From Acidobacteriota bacterium (lineage in GTDB: Bacteria; Acidobacteriota; Terriglobia; Terriglobales; Acidobacteriaceae), in contig JANYDG010000095.1 of NCBI GenBank assembly GCA_025359885.1, positions 1 through 64,000 of the forward strand: a stretch of 64,000 nucleotides of DNA. Reading direction: 5' to 3'. The notes under the pieces were generated by a model. That model did no database searches and was not told the DNA's origin. It saw only the letters and a list, made by a program, of their open reading frames with translations. The translations under genes and the position numbers were made by a program. Every line of letters starts with the position of its first letter. Position 1 is the stretch's first letter. This document shows, piece after piece, positions 55,385 through 64,000 of the stretch.

Positions 55385-57277
55385 TCAATCCAGTTTAGGA
55401 TGCAGCTTGTGGAAGCCGGTCGCCTCCTGGTAGGCCCGTGCGAAGGAGCAGAGCCGAGCGTCCTGGAAGTGTCCCGCGAGAAAGGTAAGGCTTACTGGCG
55501 TTCCCGGCCCGCCAATATCGTCATTATTGCCGTCGTCGATCTTTGGCGGCCTCGGCGCGTCTGCTCCGCGAAGCCCGTTGGGCAGGATGAGCGCTGGATG
55601 CCCGGTCAGGTTTGTCGCGGTGAGTTGATCGCCAAACGTCGGTGTCACGATAATGTCCACTTGCTCAAAGACTTTGGAAAGCTCGCGGATAGCCAGAGTC
55701 CGCGCCCGGTTGGCCTGGATGTACTCGACCGCCGGATAGAAGCGGGCGATGCGAAAGGAGTTGGGCCAGTCCTCTTCGCCTTGCTCGGTGAGCAGCTTGT
55801 CGCGGCCTGAGATGGTCAAGTCATCAAAGGCGGCAGCCGCCTCGGCAGTCAGCAGCGGCGTCATCGCTCCATAGGGCAGTTTGGGCAGCTCGACGGGAAT
55901 GAGCGACATGCCCATTCCACGCAGCTTGTCCAGCGCGGCAGCTTCGTATTGCTGATCGTAGACCCGCCGCGCATTGGCTGCCGCGCGCTCCGCATTGCGG
56001 ATTTCGCGCTGCTTCTTCTCTTCTGCAGACTCGCCTGCCTTTGCGTCGTCAGCCTTGAAGGGCTTGATGGGGTCAAACTCGCTTTTGAAGTACCCCACCC
56101 TCAGCTTCTTCCAATCGTATTGCGCGTCCCAATTGAAGGACGCTTCGCGCGTCGCCTGGTCCTGCCCATCCGGCCCATGGATCGCGTTCAGAACGATGGC
56201 GCAGTCCTCAACAGCTCGGCAGATGGGGCCCAGCTTATCCATCGTCCAGCTCAGCGCCATGGCTCCGGTGCGAGGCACAAAGCCAAAAGTTGGCCTGAGT
56301 CCCGTATCGCCGCAGCGCGTCGAGGGCGAGGAAATCGATCCCAGCGTCTCCGAGCCAATCGCAAAGGCCACGCAGCCGGCCGCCACGGCGCTCGCTGAGC
56401 CGGCCGAAGATCCGCTTGAGCCCTGGTTGGGATTCCATGGATTGCGCGTCCTTCCGCCGAACCATTTGTCGCCCATCGCGAGCGCGCCCAAGGTGAACTT
56501 GGCCACCAGCACGGCTCCCGCAGCGTCGAGCCGCTCGACGACGACGGCATCTTCTTCAAACTGTTGATGCTCAAAGCCGCCCGCGCCCCACGTAGTCGGA
56601 TAACCCTTGACTGCCAACAAATCCTTCGCGCCCCAGGGAATGCCGTGCAGAGGGCCACGATATTTGCCCGCCGCAATCTCAGCGTCTGCAGCCCTGGCCT
56701 GCGCCAGCGCGCGCTCCTCGGTCAGGTTCACTACAAAATGCAGCTTCGCGTCGTAGCGCTTGAGCCGCGCCAGGTACATCTGCGTCAGGGCGAGGGAAGT
56801 GACCTTGCGGGTGCGGACGAGTTCCGCCAGTTCGCGAACCGGGAGGAAAGCAAAGCTTTCGATCTTCGTTTCGGTCCAAGCTTCGACTACCATCGGCTCG
56901 CTCAATCGCATATCTTGTCGAGCAGTCTCAACCCTGGCTCCCGGCGGCAGGGGATTGAAGACATACGCCGGAGCAATGCTGTTGGGCAGTTTGAGTGCAC
57001 GAATCTCCGCATAGGAATCGCGCTGATAGCCAATGCCCCCCAGCATCATCTTCTTCTGCTCCGCGGTCAGCGTGATTCCAGCAAGCACCGCCGCCTGGTC
57101 CAGCAGCTCTGGCGTGATTTTCGCTGGCTCGGGAGCCTTGCCGGATTCCTTGCTCGACTCGGCTGTTTGTGCCTGTGCGGCCTGCGTCGTCAATGTGTAC
57201 AGCACGCCGGGCAGCAGCGTAGACGCTACCCCGGCCCGGCTGCACGCAGCCAGAAATTCTCTACGGTCCAAAGTCAT
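55385..57277 (-). CDS. Tat-exported amidase-signature hydrolase
   Basis: A 630-residue protein with a twin-arginine start (MTLDRREFLAACSRAG) and a signal region. The amidase-signature Ser-Ser-Lys triad is visible as WGAKDLL (Lys), GSETLGSISSPS (the Ser region) and the GSSGSSAGSASAV core. Substrate is unknown; family members hydrolyse amides such as those in peptides or carbohydrates, some as amidotransferase subunits. A stop-gap insert (about 420-460, charged helix) interrupts the fold. It runs 17 bases before the ABC ATPase gene, so peptide turnover is a possible shared theme. Confidence 0.9.
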   Translation of the reverse strand: MTLDRREFLAACSRAGVASTLLPGVLYTLTTQAAQAQTAESSKESGKAPEPAKITPELLDQAAVLAGITLTAEQKKMMLGGIGYQRDSYAEIRALKLPNSIAPAYVFNPLPPGARVETARQDMRLSEPMVVEAWTETKIESFAFLPVRELAELVRTRKVTSLALTQMYLARLKRYDAKLHFVVNLTEERALAQARAADAEIAAGKYRGPLHGIPWGAKDLLAVKGYPTTWGAGGFEHQQFEEDAVVVERLDAAGAVLVAKFTLGALAMGDKWFGGRTRNPWNPNQGSSGSSAGSASAVAAGCVAFAIGSETLGSISSPSTRCGDTGLRPTFGFVPRTGAMALSWTMDKLGPICRAVEDCAIVLNAIHGPDGQDQATREASFNWDAQYDWKKLRVGYFKSEFDPIKPFKADDAKAGESAEEKKQREIRNAERAAANARRVYDQQYEAAALDKLRGMGMSLIPVELPKLPYGAMTPLLTAEAAAAFDDLTISGRDKLLTEQGEEDWPNSFRIARFYPAVEYIQANRARTLAIRELSKVFEQVDIIVTPTFGDQLTATNLTGHPALILPNGLRGADAPRPPKIDDGNNDDIGGPGTPVSLTFLAGHFQDARLCSFARAYQEATGFHKLHPKLD

Positions 57278-57408
57278 TGCGGAAGGCCCTCGTTCCAGTC
57301 AGGTTCAAGCGAAGTAGTCTTTTACGCAAACTACCGGGCCGCTCCCCATGAAAGCAAGGGGTATTCCGTAGCGGCTTTAATCCCGCTGCACATTGGCTGG
57401 GGTATTGC

Positions 57409-59070
57409 CTACCGCGTCGCAATCCTCAGTACGTAGGCGTACTTGCAGGGTGCCGTGGGGGGCAGCTTTACGTTCAGCGCTTCGGGGGTCTGCAGCCAGG
57501 TCAGCTTTTCGCTGGAACCGACCAGCTCAATCGAATCAATGACCAGCCCCTTGGCTTCCCGGGCCGTGCCCAGTGCGTGAATGGCGGCAAAGCTGGCCGC
57601 CGCGTCCGCAGGGCAGCCCATGCCGATCGCGTAAATGACTTTGCCCTTGGCCGTGAAGCGGAAGTCTTCAGTGGTGTAGGGCTTGGTGTCCTGGTCGTGG
57701 AATGCACCTTCAATGACCTTGGTTGGCCCTTCGCCGTATACCTTCCATGGCGTCGTGGCATAAATGGATTCGCCATTCGCTTTAAGCCAGACGCCCATCT
57801 CCTTGAGCGTCGCGACGATCGGGTCGGGAATTGTCCCATCCGGCTTTGGCCCGATGTTCAGCAGCAGGTTGCCGTTTTTGCTGACGATATCAATCAGCTG
57901 GTGCACCAGAAACTCCGGCGGCTGATACTGGTCGTTCTCAATGTATCCCCAGGAAAGCTTGCTGATGGATGTATCGGTCTGCCAATGGTCGGGTTCGATT
58001 ACGGCCAGTTGCCCGCGCTCAAAGTCGCGCACGCCTGACTTCCAATCCATCGAATAGTCTTTAAAATTGACGACGCCGGTGTAGCCGTGGGCGACGGCGA
58101 AGTTGTAATAGAAGGCGTCAAACTCCTGAACCCGTGAGCGGAAATTTGGCTGGCCAATCCACCAGTCGTAATAAACGATCTCTGGCTTGTACTTCTCGAC
58201 AAGCTCGGTGGCCCGCGCCAGCCAGTCCGCGGTCCATGCGGGATTCACGTAGGTCCAGTCGTTCACCATCGTATTGCCATTGGCCCCTTGCAGCCAGGCA
58301 TGCGCGGGGCCGTAGAGTGAGGCGTACTTCGGATCATTCACGTCGGACCTGATGGTGCGGCCGCCATCGAAGAAGAAATTGTGCTCGGCGCGGTGCGACG
58401 ACAGCCCAAAGTGCAGCCCCTCGGCGCGGACAGCCTTTGCGAGGTCGCCAACCACGTCCCGCTTTGGCCCCATCTTGACGGCGGTCCAGTCTGACAGGCC
58501 CGAGTCATACATTGAAAAGCCATCGTGATGCTCGGCTACCGGTACGACATACATTGCGCCGGCCTCTTTGAAGAGTGCTGCCCAGGCAGCCGGGTCCCAC
58601 CTTTCGGCTTTGAACTTGGGGATTAAATCCTTGTAGCCAAGCGCGTCTTTTTGAGCCGGGTCGGTGGAGGCAAAGTGAGCCTGGAAGTTCTTGTACGCGC
58701 CCTCTTCCGGCTTGTACATGTTGCGCGGATACCATTCGTTCTCTGCACCCGGCACCGAATACACGCCCCAGTGGATGAAGATGCCGAATTTTGCATCCTT
58801 GTACCACTGCGGCTGCTGGTACTTGCGCAGGCTCTCCCCGTCTGGCCGGAAGGGGCCGTCGTTGGCCTGGCGTTCGGCTTCCTTGACGAGGGCAGCGCGC
58901 TGGGTGTCGTATTTGGCGACAGATTTCTGCCATTCCAGGTCAATCTGGTCGGCCGACTTGGTGTCGTGTGTCGGCGCAAGCGGGTCGTTGACGGCGGGTG
59001 CCGTTTGGGCAGAAAGATGGGGCGCAGCCAACAGCAAAACTAAAGTGGCGAAACCGGGAAGATTCTTCAT
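57409..59070 (-). CDS. GH29 alpha-L-fucosidase
   Basis: A 553-residue exported glycosidase (signal sequence FATLVLLLAAPHLSA). The GH29 start is plain: KFGIFIHWGVYSVPGAENEW, then AEHHDGFSMYDS with substrate-binding His, and YYDWWIGQP with the catalytic nucleophile Asp. A C-terminal beta-sandwich follows (VYGEGPTKVIEGAFHD). It removes terminal L-fucose from host or plant glycans. The gene sits alone in the reverse direction; carbohydrate catabolism fits the secreted beta-helix protein elsewhere in the window. Confidence 0.93.
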   Translation of the reverse strand: MKNLPGFATLVLLLAAPHLSAQTAPAVNDPLAPTHDTKSADQIDLEWQKSVAKYDTQRAALVKEAERQANDGPFRPDGESLRKYQQPQWYKDAKFGIFIHWGVYSVPGAENEWYPRNMYKPEEGAYKNFQAHFASTDPAQKDALGYKDLIPKFKAERWDPAAWAALFKEAGAMYVVPVAEHHDGFSMYDSGLSDWTAVKMGPKRDVVGDLAKAVRAEGLHFGLSSHRAEHNFFFDGGRTIRSDVNDPKYASLYGPAHAWLQGANGNTMVNDWTYVNPAWTADWLARATELVEKYKPEIVYYDWWIGQPNFRSRVQEFDAFYYNFAVAHGYTGVVNFKDYSMDWKSGVRDFERGQLAVIEPDHWQTDTSISKLSWGYIENDQYQPPEFLVHQLIDIVSKNGNLLLNIGPKPDGTIPDPIVATLKEMGVWLKANGESIYATTPWKVYGEGPTKVIEGAFHDQDTKPYTTEDFRFTAKGKVIYAIGMGCPADAAASFAAIHALGTAREAKGLVIDSIELVGSSEKLTWLQTPEALNVKLPPTAPCKYAYVLRIATR

Positions 59071-59181
59071 AGCCCCGAATCGTAAACTGATTTACTCAGC
59101 TTCTGCAAACGCTTTCACGATGGTATCGCTGACATTGCGCAAATCTCATTCAATATCCTTCAACATCGATTGCCGCACGGC

Positions 59182-59213
59182 AAAAAGGGCTGATTCCCTA
59201 TAAGAATCAGCCC
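59182..59213 (-). terminator. Intrinsic terminator of gyrB
   Basis: On the minus strand GGGCTGATTC-TTATAGG-GAATCAGCCC is followed by TTTTTG. It lies about 26 bases beyond the gyrB stop and is a classic rho-independent terminator. Confidence 0.85.
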
Positions 59214-59238
59214 AACAATCCCTTCTCCATGTCATGTT

Positions 59239-62337
<3,099 letters not shown>

Positions 62338-62514
62338 ATGAAACTCACGTTACGACTGTCCGCCTTCATCCTGATCGTTTCCGCAACGATCGTTGGCAAC
62401 TCATTTCCCAAGGCAACCACGGTTTCTTCTGTCTCGTCGAGCAATGTTCCAGGACCCCTGCCGACCTGCAATCCGTTTACTCAGCGTTGCCCTCCTATTC
62501 GGAAAGGGCAGTAG
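62338..62514 (+). CDS. Small secreted Cys/Pro-containing peptide
   Basis: A 58-residue precursor starting at ATG 62338, after GAGGAAA with 9 bases spacing. The N-terminus is a clear signal sequence (MKLTLRLSAFILIVSATIVG), and the mature part ends in CNPFTQRCPPIRKGQ, with two Cys six residues apart that could form a disulfide loop. The function is unknown; a secreted signal or bacteriocin-like peptide is possible. The next gene, 119 bases downstream in the same direction, encodes a multi-helix membrane protein. Confidence 0.65.
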   Translation: MKLTLRLSAFILIVSATIVGNSFPKATTVSSVSSSNVPGPLPTCNPFTQRCPPIRKGQ

Positions 62515-62633
62515 GTTGACGAGCCCACCCTTAGCACAAAAGTGCTAGGCGTCGGTTACTGAATTGATTTGGTTCCGAGTCGGAAACGCGCTATTCTATT
62601 GGAACTCTTCTTAGAGTGCCCCGGAGCGGCTGC

Positions 62634-63506
62634 ATGGACTCGTCCCTCATTCAAGCGACGACCGTTAATCTCGACGCGCTGCTGTCGCTTGTTCTGTTCG
62701 CGGTTTTTTTCCGGCCAAGCTTGCGCAAGAACTTCCCGTGGATGTTCCGATACCTTTCCGTGCGTGCAATTACCGGGGTAATCGTCGTTTTTCTGCTATC
62801 TGGACCGGAAATTGCCAGTCCAACCACATACGACAAGATCCACTTTGTGGTTTATTGGGCCAGCTACCTGGTGACAGCAGTTCTGCTTTTCCTTAGTTGC
62901 CTCGACGTGTACAAGCAGGCCATGGCTCCTCTGCCGGGTCTCGTCCGGATGGGGACCACAATCTTCCGATGGGCCGCGCTGGCCTCCATCCTGGTAACGG
63001 CAACCACGTTCACCTCGGTCACAGTGGGCCCTGACATGCTGGTAGGAATCGGCATCCAGCTGATGCGATGCGTTGGCACCGCGGAACTGTGCCTGCTGGC
63101 CTTCCTGCTGCTGAGCATGAAAGCGATCGGCCTGTCGCCTCGGAGCCGTCCTTTCGGCCTGGCACTCGGCATGGGAACGATGGCGGCCGCAGATTGTGTC
63201 CAGTCGATCGTCGCCACAATGCATGTGACCATAAACCCGACCCTTGACGCAGCGTTTGAATGGGTCTCGATTTTGGCGCTCGGTTTGTGGACTGTGTATG
63301 TCGCGCTGCCCGAGCAAGTTCGCAAGCCGGTGACGTTGCCTGTAAATTCGGCCATCTATAAGTGGGACCAGATCGCCTCAGCCCTCGGACACAAGGGTAC
63401 GCAGGTGGCTCTCGAGCCAGCTCCCAGCTTCTTCCTGGTGGATGTCGAAAAGGTGGTCGAGCGCGCTTTCGTGCGAACCCTCAAGGGCAAAGAGTCTGAG
63501 TCCTAA
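62634..63506 (+). CDS. Multi-pass membrane protein of unknown function
   Basis: A 290-residue protein starting at ATG 62634, with about seven hydrophobic helices (LDALLSLVLFAVFF; VIVVFLLSG; IHFVVYWASYLVTAVLLFL; WAALASILVTATTF; GTAELCLLAFLLLSM; MGTMAAADCVQSIVA; WVSILALGLWTVYVAL) and a short charged C-terminal tail in the cytoplasm. An alternative GTG start at 62616 adds six residues. It has no kinase, HAMP or enzyme domain, but a 7-helix membrane sensor or scaffold fits. It directly follows the small peptide gene. Confidence 0.75.
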   Translation: MDSSLIQATTVNLDALLSLVLFAVFFRPSLRKNFPWMFRYLSVRAITGVIVVFLLSGPEIASPTTYDKIHFVVYWASYLVTAVLLFLSCLDVYKQAMAPLPGLVRMGTTIFRWAALASILVTATTFTSVTVGPDMLVGIGIQLMRCVGTAELCLLAFLLLSMKAIGLSPRSRPFGLALGMGTMAAADCVQSIVATMHVTINPTLDAAFEWVSILALGLWTVYVALPEQVRKPVTLPVNSAIYKWDQIASALGHKGTQVALEPAPSFFLVDVEKVVERAFVRTLKGKESES

Positions 63507-63547
63507 GGACTCCCCGTCGCAACTCTTCCCGAATTCGAAAACACAAA

Positions 63548-63577
63548 AAAGGCCGACCCCTAGGGGGTCGGCCTTTT
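63548..63577. terminator. Bidirectional intrinsic terminator
   Basis: GGCCGACCCC-TAG-GGGGTCGGCC flanked by an A-run on the left and TTTTCCC on the right. The A-run gives the T-run for the minus strand, so it ends both the membrane protein gene (plus) and rpmA (minus). Confidence 0.92.
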
Positions 63578-63601
63578 CCCTCTCGCTGAATCGAAGCGAA
63601 C

Positions 63602-63865
63602 TTAGACGACTGCGAGCGGCTCGACGAATGCGAAACGCCCTTTGTTGCCACGATCGCGAAACTGGACTGTGCCGCTGATCTTCGCGAACAGGGTGTCGTC
63701 CTTGCCGATGCCGACGTTCAGGCCCGGCTTGATCGGTGTCCCACGCTGCCGAACGATGATGGTACCGCCGGTTACCACTTGGCCGCCAAAAGCCTTGACG
63801 CCCAGTCGCTGAGCATTGGAGTCGCGTCCGTTTGTTGAACTACCGCCACCTTTTTTATGTGCCAT
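63602..63865 (-). CDS. rpmA: Ribosomal protein bL27
   Basis: An 87-residue 50S subunit protein located near the peptidyl-transferase centre. It starts [20 protein letters not shown], the classic L27 N-terminus, followed by [22 protein letters not shown]. It is the second gene of the rplU-rpmA unit, with about 80 bases between them, and ends before the bidirectional terminator. Confidence 0.98.
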   Translation of the reverse strand: MAHKKGGGSSTNGRDSNAQRLGVKAFGGQVVTGGTIIVRQRGTPIKPGLNVGIGKDDTLFAKISGTVQFRDRGNKGRFAFVEPLAVV

Positions 63866-63945
63866 TACAAAAATCCTTTCGAAACCTGAAGGTCAAAATC
63901 GAGGGCTATTGCCCGTAGTCAGGGAAGCGTCTTCGTCCTGGGAGC

Positions 63946-64000
63946 TTAAACCGCCGCGCTCACCGCGACGCCATCCACTTCGATCGACTTGATGCGGACT
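63946..64000 (-). CDS. rplU: Ribosomal protein bL21, C-terminal fragment (cut by window edge)
   Basis: The final 17 codons of a protein ending VRIKSIEVDGVAVSAAV then TAA (63946-63948). The sequence and the position just upstream of rpmA fit the L21 C-terminus, which ends in a V.I..I strand. The rest lies outside the window. Confidence 0.7.
   Translation of the reverse strand, partial: VRIKSIEVDGVAVSAAV

Overview
The window is a GC-rich bacterial chromosome segment that best fits an Acidobacteriota subdivision 1 (Terriglobia-like) organism. This rests on the overall look of the housekeeping proteins (ValS, ThrS, GyrB and a UvrD-type helicase with lineage-style low-complexity inserts), a GT9 heptosyltransferase typical of a Gram-negative envelope, carbohydrate-active enzymes, and several proteins that look like acidobacterial hypotheticals. 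The assignment is an inference; there is no rRNA in the window. No tRNA, rRNA or CRISPR array was seen.

Layout. 1-1100: the end of an IS3-family element and a lower-GC Fic module. 1.4-12.5 kb: a forward housekeeping run (valS, nadC, biotin-protein ligase, coaX, a conserved unknown, an RlmD/TrmA-type methyltransferase, comEC, a small unknown). 12.5-15.3 kb: a reverse envelope group (DUF3108, ICMT-like methyltransferase, GT9). 15.5-25.95 kb: the most distinctive region, a one-directional redox cluster. It encodes a Cyc2-like fused cytochrome-porin, a cupredoxin, an FAD/[4Fe-4S] NAD(P)-type oxidoreductase, a Rieske protein, a b6-type cytochrome b, a subunit-IV-like protein, an eight-heme membrane-anchored cytochrome, a heme lipoprotein and a periplasmic protein with an internally duplicated unknown domain. 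26-31.8 kb: csbD, a beta-helix/PKD/PA14 secreted protein, cysE and cysK separated by a large inverted-repeat element, and a transglutaminase-like protein. 32-42.6 kb: thrS, an SGNH hydrolase, adenosine deaminase, a low-GC pair of unknown proteins, an APC permease apparently starting at CTG, and a UvrD/PcrA helicase. 42.7-44.9 kb: an accessory patch with repeats, a frameshifted PIN-domain remnant, a receiver-like protein and an orphan Phd-type antitoxin with palindromic upstream sites. 44.9-51.4 kb: a Cus/Czc-type RND metal efflux operon headed by a small Cys-rich protein. 51.4-64 kb: DUF971, tandem TauE/SafE permeases, FKBP, a peptide ABC ATPase, a Tat amidase, a GH29 fucosidase, gyrB, a small secreted peptide beside a multi-TM protein, rpmA and the 3' end of rplU.

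How the genes may work together. Seven genes of the redox cluster (17.77-25.95 kb) are coupled by overlaps or gaps of a few bases. A plausible model is electron entry or exit at the outer membrane through the cytochrome-porin, relay by cupredoxin and c-type hemes, exchange with the quinone pool at the Rieske/cytochrome b complex, and coupling to NAD(P)H or ferredoxin by the FAD/Fe-S subunit. The direction of flow and the substrate (for example Fe(II)) cannot be read from sequence. Similar CRP-type palindromes (GTGA-N6-TCAC) lie upstream of this cluster and of the metal efflux operon. Other notable signals are two in-frame palindromic inserts inside valS, a codon-usage patch within the same gene, and a possible peptide/membrane-protein cassette upstream of rpmA.
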